Made by a program: the position numbers and the translations under genes. From Streblospio benedicti (taxonomy: Eukaryota > Annelida > Polychaeta > Spionida > Spionidae), in NCBI GenBank assembly GCA_019095985.1, contig CM032660.1:37159640-37223639 (forward strand): DNA of 64,000 nucleotides, given 5' to 3'. Under the pieces are notes generated by a model, which saw only the letters and a program-made list of their open reading frames with translations, was not told where the DNA came from and ran no database searches. This document shows positions 12,342 to 23,585 of this stretch, in pieces (the first letter of the stretch is position 1; each line of letters starts with the position of its first letter).

Positions 12342-14533
12342 TGCATTCAATTTGAGTGTGCCCATAACTTCACGATTATATGAACAACTGTATGTACATT
12401 TTCCCCAAGTTTGCTTGTGAATTTAAACTTTACGATTGTTACTGCATGTGGAATACGTTGTAGACGCCGCAGACCTAAAACGTACGGCTAAAATGTCCTC
12501 AACACCGGTTGTACCCCATAGCTTAATACGGTAGCGTGTTTTTGTGTGTACTTTAGCTTGTACTGGTAACTTTTGCACAATGAAAGTCAGTAACATGACT
12601 TGAAATAAAAGGTATATACGACGTTCACGTGTACACAACCATACATTGTACTTGTAACATTTGTAAAACCTGCCGACTTTCCATGTTAACATTTTTTCCT
12701 AAGTAGGAAGCCTTGAAACATAGGCCATAATCAGTTATAATCTATGCAAAACGTCGTGTAATAGATGAAAATGCAAACATGTATATAGAAATGGTACCAT
12801 ACAAATCACACATTCAACAACACGTCAACTTTCGACGCTCATATTCGGAGGACGAAAGTCCTGCAGTATGCTTTGTTCACGTGATTAATATTGTATTAAT
12901 CAAATATGTGAAGCTATCTGACTACATCAACAGCTGCATGACTGAAGCAAGGAAACATGGCAGCATCGCTGCACTATTGTTTGTGCTCTGCCCGCTGTGT
13001 TGTCCTTGCGTCATCGCGTGACGCCGCCGCCGTCGCCGCGCATACTATAGTGCGTTTCATTTGACGTTTCATGCATCACGCTGACTGATCGTGCGGCTAA
13101 ATTGAATGCCAGACGACCGCGCTCATAAAAATACCACCCGCGATGACATTTCAGCACATTCATTGAGTCTATGTTACTTATTAAAGACAAGGTCCAACAT
13201 AATTGTGTTGACTCTCAAGTATCATATGATAATTGACAAGAGCCCGATCAACCATGGCTTGGTTGATAGATCCCACCTCAGAGTTCTATCGCCATATAAC
13301 GTAATAGGATGAAAGATGTGAATGTTGACTCTCCAGACATTAAAAGGCTAGTTCGTCATACAAAGGAACCACAGCAGTAGTGGACTTGATTGTTACAAAG
13401 CACAAGGAGGTCACATGAAATTACAACAGGAGTGCTAATAAGCTGTTGAAAATTATCATAGTGTCCCCACATATTTCCTTTTAGAAAGAGTTTTACGCAT
13501 ATATGTGTGTAGCACTTTCAATATTGCGAAAGCTTGTCGTGTATATTGAAAGTAAATGTCAACCATGTTATGAAGGAACTGCATAGCTACGCGGTGACGT
13601 TATAATGACAATCATTTGAAAATTTACCATAAACACTCATCTACATTTATATTGCTTAAAATATGGAAGCCCAGATTCATCTATATATATGAAAGCTGAA
13701 TAAAAAGCTGTTATGCAATTTCCAAACTAAATCGAAGTGTGATTGAACATAACCTGATGTAATAATACCGCAACTGATAGAGTTGTTTTCCCTAAAACTA
13801 TTGTACTAAACTAATTATGGTAAAATTCTATTTGCGTTTACAGCCACATTGTAAAAAAAAAGTTAACATGTGCGTGGGGGTGGGGGTGAGTGGGTGTGTG
13901 GGGGTGGGGGTCTGGGTGTAGGGGGGCTGTGTTTATAACTATCCTGAGCAGAGTAATCCTATCACCCACTCTCACACACCAAAAGGTCAAAGTCATACTT
14001 AAATGAAAATTTCAAGAATGCTATAAATACCTGACACCTCACTGTGAAAAGTGTCACTAACAATATACAAAATGCCACTCTCGCTGTGATTAAGTTTGAC
14101 ATTTTGACCCATATAACACTCAGCTCTGCAGAGGAAATCTATGAAAACAGAGCTTGAGTTCATTTATGAAGCCCGGCAATGAACAAAACAAGTCGGCGCA
14201 TAATGAAGATTTACAGTGCTGAAGGTCCGTGCACACGACATTCGCCATGCATCAAATTCATGCCCCATTTTGTGTTGGCTTTTATCACACGACACGAGCG
14301 CCCAGCCCCGGTTGTTGAATGATGGTCGATGATAAATGCCACTTCCCTGTTCCCCGCTTTTCACGTGCGCCCAGATAAATGCCGTACAATGATGATTAAG
14401 GGAGATGAATCAAGAACAGATATGACAGCGATCTGACGCCGGCTTAATAGGAGACAAACGAGGGGAGGATAGAACACGGAAACCATCCATAACCCCACCC
14501 CACCCCCGTCTGCAACCGAAAAATACCACCTAC
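12342..14533. other. Non-coding stretch with a CpG patch and a G-rich tract
   Basis: Contains a CpG-rich GCCGCCGCC-type patch near 13015-13050 and a G-rich tract at 13873-13928 with many runs of four or more G (a G-quadruplex candidate on the plus strand). No exon or complete mobile element recognised. Confidence 0.4.
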
Positions 14534-15029
14534 TTTCTTGTCCGTACATGGGGCCGGTCACCCTGTTGAACTCCCTGCGCGCCGGCTTGATGGGCGTGGG
14601 CGGTGCCGGGATCACGGGCTCGATGTCGGCGAGCAGCGGAGGCGGGGGCGCAGCAAGGCGCTCCAGGTCGCGCGCCCAGGTGGGCTCCGGGTCTAGCAGC
14701 TCCTTGTGCTGGCCCGTGTTGCGCACCTGCGAGATGAGCCACTGAGTCTCAAAGTCCTCCAGGTTGCGCAGCTCGTGGTCACTGTGGCTGGCCACCATGT
14801 TGGTCTTGCCCCTCGTCGAGGAGGTGTTGACGGGCAGCGGGGGTGCACTGGGGTTGGTCACCACGGGAGGCGGAGGGAACTCGTCCCCGAAATCGTCCAT
14901 GTCTTCCTTGGCCTCAACGGCGGCTGTGGCGGCGGCAGCCGAGGCACCTTGTGCACTGCCGTTCATAGCTGGGGTCGTCAGACGGCTGTACACACCTAGG
15001 CTGGCCGTACTCTCATTGGGCATGCCAGC
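14534..15029 (-). CDS. Proline-rich, disordered exon with an FPPPP motif
   Basis: Long, GC-rich minus-strand frame. The acceptor CTAG lies immediately before 15029 and the donor GTAGGT immediately after 14534; an alternative donor, GTGGTA, lies 4 bp further on. In frame from the acceptor the exon encodes about 165 residues. These comprise a Ser/Ala-rich head, then GDEFPPPPVV, then a charged helical-looking segment (EDFETQWLISQV), then a second proline-rich part ending near NRVTGPMYG. The acidic-FPPPP pattern matches ligands of Ena/VASP EVH1 domains, suggesting a cytoskeletal adaptor or a receptor cytoplasmic tail; this is inference. If the ATG at 15023 is the start (G at -3), this is a first coding exon. 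An upstream in-frame TAG overlaps the acceptor, so either reading is possible. Gene not recognised. Confidence 0.65.
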
Positions 15030-15359
15030 CTAGTGGCAGCCATGCAGAAAACACTGTACTCCTGTCGATGGGATAGTGTGCAAGTCCTTCTTTAAAAAAT
15101 AGCAAGATGAGCGATAATCCAATGGGATATCCTTATAAGTAAAAGTTATCCGCGAAAAATTAAGCAGCAAAACTTCCTGCTCTCTACTGACCAACACTAG
15201 TAGTTATTAAGCAATATATAACAACACGCATGGGCGTATCCATAAACTCTGAGAGTAGTAGATAAGCCTAGACATTTAATACATTATCCAGAAATAGACA
15301 CACGCCTGAGTAGCACACCTCTCAAGCTGTAGCCCTAAAACACAATCACGACGAGTGCG

Positions 15360-15620
15360 CGCCGCATGACGACACGAGCATCTAGCGCTGTGTCACACAA
15401 CAACCCCTCTGTGTGTAGCCGGCGGCAGCGGGCGCAGCCATGGACTCTGAACAACGAGAAGTCGTCTGCCTCGTAAGGTAGCTAGCCTGGTGCTCTCTCA
15501 GCTGCTGCTGCTGCTGATGGTGACACCTCAACAGCTGTGGACGCAGCAGCAGCAGTCTGCATGCATCACGCGCGTTACTCGCGACTACGACTACTACTGC
15601 TGCTGCTGTCACTGTTTTAC
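15360..15620. promoter_or_regulatory. CpG-rich, CAG/CTG-rich segment, possible bidirectional promoter or 5' UTR
   Basis: GC- and CpG-rich block containing three short CTG/CAG runs near 15500, 15545 and 15600. It lies between a minus-strand exon (ending upstream at 15029) and a possible plus-strand first exon (15440). The composition contrasts with the AT-rich flanks. A promoter role is inferred from position and composition only. Confidence 0.35.
15440..15472 (+). CDS. Possible tiny first coding exon
   Basis: An ATG in an optimal initiation context (GCAGCC before ATGG) is followed by 11 codons (MDSEQREVVCL) and then a GTAAGG donor at 15473, inside a CpG-rich segment. This is what a short first coding exon of a plus-strand gene would look like. 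No second exon was found, and so short a frame can arise by chance. Confidence 0.25.
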
Positions 15621-15984
15621 TGCAATCTTAATGTTACTTTTGTGCTTGTCCACTAAGTGGCCTATATGGGTTGGTACTCAGCCAACAGTGGGTGAACCCT
15701 TCACGGGGTTTTACCTTGACTCTTTGCGTCGAGTACACCCCATAATTACTGCGCCAAGATGCGCTCGCCGTCGTGCTGCGCATTAATTGTGAGAGACGAC
15801 TGTTGAGTCAGTTGTACACAATGAAAAAGGTTTGGAGAGTGCTGCTCTATCAGGTTTGTAGGGCATTGTCCATGCACATACTTAAGTCATTTAGAATAGT
15901 AATTTCGGACGCGGGCTATTTCGTGCAACATGCGTTAGTGTAAGGAACATGTATTGCATGCCTGAACCATTCACACTAAAGTAT

Positions 15985-16020
15985 CACTAGCAGATCCAGG
16001 TTTTAGGGAAAAAAAGAGTG
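15985..16020. mobile_element. hAT-like MITE, left end only
   Basis: CACTAGCAGATCCAGG matches the terminal repeat of the copies at 12185, 23419 and 25441. No matching right end was found within several hundred bases, so this is a truncated copy. Confidence 0.45.
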
Positions 16021-17295
16021 AAGGAAACTAGAGGATGTACGAATGAAAGCTCACGGATATGAAAACACTTTTTTCTTTTGTGATGGGGTGGTGTGGGGAA
16101 TATACATCACTGTCCAATCATCTCTTTAACGTTCATAAACATTTCTTATAATTAAACAGAACACCTTGAAATGTTACGTCATTACTCCACACCATAGTCG
16201 TCTACTGTGCTCATTTTCGTTAAAACCCTAGCCTTGTACCTGTATATCCTGGAGGTACCACAGCACTATACAAACATACGGGATGCGTTTGACCAACTTT
16301 CAGTACTCATGTTTGTACTTGAGTGAAAAGGGAAATACGCTTTGATACACGTGGTTAGTAAATAGTATTAGTAATTAATAATTAGCAATTAGTAAATATC
16401 AGTTGTAACGCTACAATGTGGTCATGAAAATATTTCAAGTCAAAGACATATCCAAGCCCTCTGTCTTCTCCGCGTTCTGAGTAACATTTCCAATTGATAT
16501 AACTATTCTTAGCATTATGTGATTAAAGGGAGACTGTCTGACAAGAAATAAACAGCAGCAACAATCGTGCGTAAGACGACAGCAGCATCTACACTCAATG
16601 CTTCTGTGTTGTATCAATACGCAATCATGTTACAGACTATAGATGGAAACAAATTTCGCGCTCCGTTAAACGCCTTTGTAGTCTGCGCTCAGTCGTGCGT
16701 GGTATGATTTTGTTGGTAGAAAAATGCACAATATCCCTGATTATGCTTGTTCCCACTCAGTGTATAAACATAGATCACCCCCAACGTGATGTAATCCATG
16801 TCGTTTTTGCTACTGTTATTTAATTGGTATAATAATACTATGTTGGATACTGTCACTTATATGCTAATTAGCTTAGCGTGCAGACGCCGTTGCACGGATT
16901 TTCAAAGACTACTTCGTTATTTTCAAATCAATCATTTTTACGTAGCACGAATAGCACCACCATCATGAGCAGATATTAAATTTGTCACAAAATTGGCCAT
17001 ATTAAAAGGAACATCATGCCAAGGACAGGAGAGGGAAATTTGAGTAAATCAAATATCATTCTCTGACGCAATGTCAATTAAGTACCATTTTAGAACATGA
17101 ATATCGAGTAGAAGCGTTTTGCCTTCTAAAAAAAGTGGACCACACTGCTTACTGCTAACATTTAGAACAAAATATTTCATTTAACGTAATTGTACTGCGG
17201 CATTGCATGTAAAATGAAATTTCACATCATAGAGTAACGTTACCATGATGCATTTTGGTGCAGTATGATAACCAGTAATCAAACTAGATCTAATA

Positions 17296-17438
17296 CAGTA
17301 TAACCTTCAATTAAGACCACCTCCATAAAGAATCAACCTACATAATAAGATCATTTATCACAGTCCCAAGCATTCACAAACATACCAAAATGTACATGTG
17401 TAAAGAGACGACCTCTCTAATAGCACCCCTTAAGCCCA
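17296..17438. mobile_element. pogo/Tigger-like MITE, interrupted by the assembly gap
   Basis: Starts CAGTATAACCTTCAATTAAG directly after TA (17294-17295), with the ACCACC and CCTCTCTAATAG blocks shared with the copies at 58292 and 51440. The right part is lost in the run of Ns. Confidence 0.65.
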
Positions 17439-17538
17439 NNNNNNNNNNNNNNNNNNNNNNNNNNNNNNNNNNNNNNNNNNNNNNNNNNNNNNNNNNNNNN
17501 NNNNNNNNNNNNNNNNNNNNNNNNNNNNNNNNNNNNNN
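17439..17538. other. Assembly gap
   Basis: Exactly 100 consecutive N, the conventional placeholder for a gap of unknown length. It falls inside a repeated element, which may be why assembly failed. Confidence 0.99.
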
Positions 17539-17786
17539 TGACGCGATTCGTTTAATAAGTTTGTAGCATCATGAACTAGCGTATATGACAAAAGCAGTTT
17601 ACATGCATGGCTATTTGTATTGTAAAAAACACCAGACATACGCAATGTGATATAAACACAGAATACGGCAGTGTAGGCTAAACTGACACACATATTCACA
17701 CACCCCATTATAATTTGGTGTCATGATGTTTATTTTTTGTTCGGAGAATCTTATACATATTTCATGTTAGTTTAATAATTCATGGG

Positions 17787-17830
17787 CATTGGCGGATCCA
17801 GGATTTAATGGAATGAGTGATCCCACGTTT
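17787..17830. mobile_element. hAT-like MITE, left end only
   Basis: CATTGGCGGATCCAGG at the left end matches the terminal repeat family. No right end was found downstream. Confidence 0.45.
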
Positions 17831-17839
17831 CGATGTAGG

Positions 17840-20579
17840 GGGTCCGTTCACATCGCCCGGTGCCCTGTATGATTCAAAATGAATAAATTGCAGGATATAT
17901 GGACCGCAAGAGCTGCTACTGATGCACTACAAGCAACTCACGTTTTACAATATGCGCCTGTGCAACTCGAAGAGTACGTGGTCTAAAAGGTCAAGATAGA
18001 ATTGCATGTGACATATAGTTGACTAATACATTTGGAGCTAACATGCAACATGCTTTCTACCAACTCGACACGGCCTAATGTCATTTACTAGAGCCCCTTT
18101 TATTACCTAATTAGTAAAATGCACAAGCTGTTTTCAACACTGACCTAATTTTGTTTTGTTTCGGATGATCCACGTGTCCCCAGTTTTCTAGCTCTGATCT
18201 AACTATAGATACAACATCTGCAGAACGGATCTATATATTGTCTTCATATTGTTTTTACGTTCACGCGTATCAAGTTTCTTGCAAGGCTATGTGGGTGTAG
18301 GTGGTGGTTTCTCGCACAGTAATGGAGATTCTGGGTAAATGGAAACTGACATTTCACGGGAGCCGTTCTAGGCACGCACGTCTGAGGCAGAAAGATTTTC
18401 GTGGCAATTATACTCTTCCTGAGTGGATTATCAGAACACAAGAGAATGTTGTGTAGTTTGGTATTGTAGATATACACAGTGAATATACTATCAAGGGTAC
18501 GTTCTAAAACAATATGTGAATTAACAACGCTATCGCTTCATACTGCCAAATGTGTTGTGGGGATCATGTTATCTGCGATGTCATTTCAAATCCAGGTGTA
18601 GAAACTCATACTTTGTGGTATATGGTTTTTTAGGGTATTGTGACCGTCCTGGAACTATTATAAAACCTGCTGCTTAATTTCACAAGCACCAATTTAGAAT
18701 AACAGCACCGTTCAAATGCTGTCAGCATAACTGTTTGGAAAAGAAATGTAAACCTATACAATAAGGCCCTGCCAGGTATGCGATATATGATACAGAAACC
18801 GTGTATCAGACAAATGACCGCACTGTTGACCACATCAATACACGTGACCAACACCCCGGGATCGTGTGACGGCGGCGGCACTGATCGCTTTATTGGCAGC
18901 CAAATCCGTGAGTTTGTCACCCAGGGGACGCTAAATCACGTCTGCCGGGGGCAGGCGGGCCGGGTATTATTGGTCCCCGGTGCAGACACAATGAATGAAG
19001 TTTTGAGCCTTATCTATGTTTATGAGAAGCCGGCTGTCATAAAGAGTCAGGGATATATAGTTTTCATTTTATTGTGTATAGTTTAGTTTGCACCGGGACA
19101 GTTTATCCGCCAACTGGTAGGGTTTTAGTATGTGATGCGTATACTCATTAACTTTGATTGATACAAATTCAACTGATGTATGTTGTGAGAATCTACACAT
19201 TGTGTAATATATGAAAACCAATTCACAAAGCATAAAATCAAATATGTTTGTATCGAATGAGGAGATGGAGACAATAAACAAAACGTAAAATCACTTGTCC
19301 ACGGCTTAACAAGAGATCAATCATACACACATAGGAATTACTCCTTCAAATTTCAAGGTTTTGTTATTCAGGACCAAACACACCACTCTTCTATAAACAC
19401 ACTATCACTTACTGTTGTTGACATTTGCCGAACTTGCCCATGGCTTAATGCCTTATCTCTATTGCCCTGGGGGAATCCCTCGTAATACATTTCATTGCTT
19501 CCGCCCCCCCCCCATCTTATTTCATTCTGATGGCATGGCAGTAGAGCCCCAGCATTTTACCACGCCAACTAAAGGTGGCACCCTGGAAATATTTGAGTTA
19601 ATTGAATCGCCCTACTATGTAATAGGGTCTAGCACAAATGAGCTAAGATTTCATCACGTCGAGTCCATAAAAGTGAATGTAGTGTGAGCGTGGGACCGAC
19701 GGCGCTGATTGTTATGGAGCGCAACAGCTCTCAGCTGCTTGATCTATTATTGCATTTCAGCTTATTGCAGTTTGACCATTAGAGACAACGTGAAAATTGC
19801 TGCCTTGACTTGGTGTCACAATGGCACGAGTGTTAATTTTAATATTGTATATTTTTAATAGTAACGTACATTACGTACATTACATTGTTTTTGCCAGATA
19901 TGTCGGAATGATTACGCATTGTTTACTACCGTTAAACATTACAGCATATGACATTTAAATGTTCAAAAGCAAGTAATTAATGGCAAAAAACAAGTTTGTA
20001 ACGGGTACATCTTGTAATACAATACTGGATATTGCATATTGGAGTTAGAAATAATACATATACACATAAATGTATACAACCAAATTGCAAATGTATTAAT
20101 GGAAGAATAGAACTGGCGATACCAATGAATGCTACTCATATTCAAACACAAATGTAATGTACTGTACCGCAGATTGACATGTACTGTACTGTTACCATAC
20201 TACCACGAGACGAATCATTAAACAAATATCTAAAAAACGTTTTGAAGTAACTGAAGTGAGCATATCATTCAATTCTAGAGACAACGTTATCATCATACAA
20301 ATGGATGTATTCACTGTACATTTCTATTCAACTGTATGTATTCCATGGTGTCACGATAGAATTTTTACACATTTTACCATAACGTACTGCATTCTCGACT
20401 GTCATTTATAACATTTTCAGAGGCACTAACATAGCTTCTAAAGCATTCATCTACCATAAATTGCATCACATATGTTATATGCTGGTCAATGTAGAGGCCA
20501 ACATAGTCAACATAACTATCAACTGAATGTGTGAAAGTGTAGTACATGCGTACATCTTCATACATGTATACCACTAACT
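17840..20579. other. Non-coding stretch with a GC-rich patch
   Basis: A CpG/GC-rich patch at about 18840-18985 stands out and may be a conserved regulatory element; the frame through it has no recognisable domain. The segment nearest the Kelch gene (about 19830-20579) is likely its 3' UTR plus downstream sequence. On the minus strand I saw no AATAAA there, but ATTAAA occurs twice near 19.83-19.86 kb and TATAAA near 20.41 kb. Confidence 0.4.
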
Positions 20580-22274
20580 CTATGCCCATGAAACAATAGC
20601 AGATTTAAAGAAACTAAAGCAACTGAACGGTAAATTTGCAGGGACCACAGACCATTCGTCTTTCTTCGTGTCATATACTGATATCTTTTCTTGCTTATTA
20701 GCCGAGTTTCCGAGTAGGAAAATCTTTTCACGGTGAAGTATGGCCGCCCCATACCTGTGCTCCAGTCTGGGCTCTCTCAATAGGCTCCATGTATTGGTGA
20801 GGACGTTGTATTGAGTGGCAATTCTGTGCTGACCACCAACAAGATAGAGATGGTCTTCAGAGGCCACCAAACTAGCACCATTGGTTTCTGCATTTTGTTG
20901 GGTTAATACATCAGCTCTGTATTTCCAAGATCTGGATGCCAATGTGAACTCTTGAAGTGACATTCTGGCTAGATTATTAACCGAATTTTTGTTATAAACT
21001 ACAAATATTTTATGTTCTAATGCAGCTACTAAAGGACTGTGTTGCTTGTTAAGCATGTTTGCTTCTTTATGCCATAACGACGTTAAAAGATCTAATCTGT
21101 AAGTGGAGTTCAATGGTCCTTGGCCTCCCAGAAGGTACACACTATTATTGCACAGGATACCTGAAGCATCCATCAGACCTACTGGTGAATCAGGGAGTTT
21201 AACCCAACGCTTGGTGTTGGCATCAAACTTTGTACATTTCCTCTTATTGATGCCTCCACATAGCACAATGAAACCATCATTTGTAGGTACGATTGGGCAT
21301 CTTTGCGTTTGTACATAGTCGGGCATTGTATCATACACTTCCCATTTAAATGGATTTGCTTGCCTTGTGACAAGAACTATATTATTCAGTTTACCGTTGG
21401 AACCGTTCACCATGCCACCAAGCACAACCAAATTATTGATGTTTCCCATTTGCCTATCGTCTACTTCATCTTGCGCTGTTTGTCTTCTGAATATTTCATT
21501 CAAAAGGATCCTATAGACACTGACATCATGAAGAAGGTCTTGGTACTTCTTGTCAACCATTTGCAGTGTACGCAAACTACATTTTGTAAGATCAATAGCT
21601 TTCAAAATATCAATCATATTTTGTTTCCTTTCCACTGGCTCAAAGTCCATCCATTCAACACAAACCAAAAGCAGATCATCATTCGATTCGAGATAAAGAT
21701 TCTCATCTTTTATAAGACTGAGAAGTTCATCAATCTTCATTCCCTTAAAATCATCTGATGCACCAACTAAGTTGATGTTAGTTGATATAACATGCATAGT
21801 TTTCTTCTGCACTTCATCTAGTCTATACTTGACTGATAATTTCCACCAAGTTAAAGAGTCTGCAGCTGTCACAGTTTCACACATGAACAAAGCTAATTGA
21901 GCCTTCAAATCTTTGAGTTGAAGAAGCTCGATGGCATCTAACATCTTGCTAACCAACTTCATATTAAAAGTACTACTCTGCCCGTAGAGATACTTCATAA
22001 TATTTGACATTACATCGGGATTCATATCGTCCAGGCAAATCACCCTATTCGCATTCTCTCTACATTGATTTTTCAGGACACCATCAAAATGTGAACATGC
22101 TGCAGAGATGACTATTTTGTGACAGGGAATAGCTTTGTCTTGAACCTTGATGGTACAATCAGTGAGATGTTCATTCTGTTGATTCTGCCAAACCGCATCC
22201 ATGATACTGGTGCAATAGTCAGGCTGGGGGGTTGCTATGAATTCTGACATCTTGGCAGATCCGCCAAAAGCCAT
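20580..22274 (-). CDS. BTB-BACK-Kelch protein (KLHL-type), single coding exon
   Basis: Predicted Cullin-3 E3 ligase substrate adaptor. The preferred start is the Met encoded at 22274 (MAFGGSAKMSEF...), giving 564 residues. A strong pyrimidine-rich acceptor ending TTCAG sits 3 bp upstream, so the 35 codons open before it are probably intron and the Met opens a 5'-UTR-linked exon. The next Met, 8 codons on, is an alternative. Domains: BTB at about residues 20-130 (HLTDCTIKV, IPCHKIVISAACSHF); BACK at about 130-240 (CVEWMDFEPVERKQNMIDIL); Kelch blades from about 275 to the end. Gly-Gly pairs occur at VVLGGMV, VLCGGIN, YLLGGQG and YLVGGQH. The other blades are degenerate (KIFLLGNS lacks the second Gly). 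Length matches the family (550-620). The unbroken coding exon suggests an old retrocopy or a naturally intron-poor KLHL lineage. The orthologue is not assigned, because the family is large and expanded in invertebrates. Confidence 0.93.
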   Translation of the reverse strand: MAFGGSAKMSEFIATPQPDYCTSIMDAVWQNQQNEHLTDCTIKVQDKAIPCHKIVISAACSHFDGVLKNQCRENANRVICLDDMNPDVMSNIMKYLYGQSSTFNMKLVSKMLDAIELLQLKDLKAQLALFMCETVTAADSLTWWKLSVKYRLDEVQKKTMHVISTNINLVGASDDFKGMKIDELLSLIKDENLYLESNDDLLLVCVEWMDFEPVERKQNMIDILKAIDLTKCSLRTLQMVDKKYQDLLHDVSVYRILLNEIFRRQTAQDEVDDRQMGNINNLVVLGGMVNGSNGKLNNIVLVTRQANPFKWEVYDTMPDYVQTQRCPIVPTNDGFIVLCGGINKRKCTKFDANTKRWVKLPDSPVGLMDASGILCNNSVYLLGGQGPLNSTYRLDLLTSLWHKEANMLNKQHSPLVAALEHKIFVVYNKNSVNNLARMSLQEFTLASRSWKYRADVLTQQNAETNGASLVASEDHLYLVGGQHRIATQYNVLTNTWSLLREPRLEHRYGAAILHREKIFLLGNSANKQEKISVYDTKKDEWSVVPANLPFSCFSFFKSAIVSWA

Positions 22275-22310
22275 GACCTGAAGAATACCATGTTCAAGCA
22301 ACACATATAA
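22275..22310 (-). promoter_or_regulatory. Splice acceptor in the 5' UTR of the Kelch gene
   Basis: Reading the minus strand, a T-rich tract (TTGCTTGAACATGGTATTC) ends in TTCAG at about 22278, directly before GTCATGG. This decides the start: the longer frame to 22379 encodes hydrophobic, non-BTB sequence and is best read as intron. Confidence 0.6.
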
Positions 22311-22379
22311 ATCTAACAGCAAAAATTTCATTGGCTGTGCAGTCATATCCAAATGTATAGCCATGCTTGATTTTGTCAT

Positions 22380-23413
22380 AATTTTTTTTCTTTTGTTTTT
22401 GTAATATCAAAACCAAGCACAAAAAATAGAAAGGTTGACATACTTGACAAACTTAAAGATTATGGTCAGTTACAAGTAATATTGACCTTATAAAGAGTGC
22501 AGTCACCATATAATCATAATAAAAACGAAAGAATATACCCTTTGGAGATATATAGTCCAAATACAATGTGTATACTTAAGTCTATTGCATAATGTGCTAA
22601 TCATTCGCGGTACATGTACTGATATTTGGGGCGGATCTGTGATTAATGTATGTTCAATGGTTCGTTCATTGATACTAATATCAGCTGATAAAGAAGCCTT
22701 CAAATCAAACATTTTTAAACCCACATTCAAACTGAACTGTATGTACATCACGGCAATGTCGTGGCTGCAGGGCCGTGCCATGAGGACATGGATGGTAGGG
22801 TAGATAGTCAATATCTAACCATTTAGGGGGACATTTTGTCACGTATTTAACTAACTATCAAATTATCATAATTCAAATACACCCATAAATCAACCCATGC
22901 ACACACATGCACACTAAAAACCCTCTACTAACATCGAAGAGGTTCATGCAAACCTGCCTCATGCCTTGCCCACCCGGCGCCTATCCCCCTGCCGTTCGCC
23001 AGCCCACGCGTCCTTATGCCCCAAACATGGCCACGCGGCACGGCATCAACACATTGAGCCGCACTTATTGTGCTGAGATTATGGGCTGTGATGTAATTGC
23101 GCTTTTACTGCTTCCTTCTGGCGCCAATAGAGGCGAGGTGGGGTCCATTGATTTGCGTTGCCTGCACACCGGCGCATTGTGGCTGGTGTCAGTGGCTGGG
23201 GGAGGCTGTCCCGTGTCTCCGAGAACGCGCCGTTCATTATGAATAGAATGAGTGTTGTTTTAGTACGTTGATACATTGATGTGGAATGTTATCCTGCATG
23301 TTATAATGGCATTGCTTTTGCTGTGTTCAATAGTAAACCTATAGTTAGTAGACTACTCCTAATAGGCATTTTTTTAAAGTGAAGTAGCTTCACTTTTATT
23401 AAATTTCCGAAAT
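22380..23413. other. Non-coding stretch with a GC-rich patch
   Basis: Presumed 5' flank or first intron of the Kelch gene. A long GC-rich patch at about 22950-23230 contrasts with the flanks. A 111-codon plus-strand frame through it shows no domain and no supported splice signals. Candidate conserved regulatory element. Confidence 0.35.
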
Positions 23414-23418
23414 CTTAT

Positions 23419-23580
23419 CATAGGCAGATCCAGGTGGTGCAGGCAATTGTTACACAGCCACCAAATAATTTCATTTTAGTAAGGTTTTTAACATGTCTGC
23501 CATCGATCACGCGTAACAAAACCTTGATATGCCTTCAGTGCGCCAACCCCACCGTCTCTGCAAACCTGGATCTGCCAGTG
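23419..23580. mobile_element. hAT-like MITE, complete copy
   Basis: A 162-bp element with ends CATAGGCAGATCCAGG and CCTGGATCTGCCAGTG. Perfect 5-bp direct repeats CTTAT flank it (23414-23418 and 23581-23585). The internal sequence has diverged from the other copies. No coding capacity. Confidence 0.9.
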
Positions 23581-23585
23581 CTTAT

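Noticed and set aside
14530-14999. Plus-strand frames and a second minus-strand frame across the 15 kb exon
   Set aside because: Shadows of the GC-rich proline-coding exon in other frames.
22275-22379. Extending the Kelch protein N-terminus to 22379
   Set aside because: The added residues are hydrophobic and unlike BTB proteins, and a strong splice acceptor separates them from the preferred Met.
22907-23242. 111-codon plus-strand frame in the GC patch
   Set aside because: No domain or splice support; GC-rich DNA has fewer stop codons by composition.
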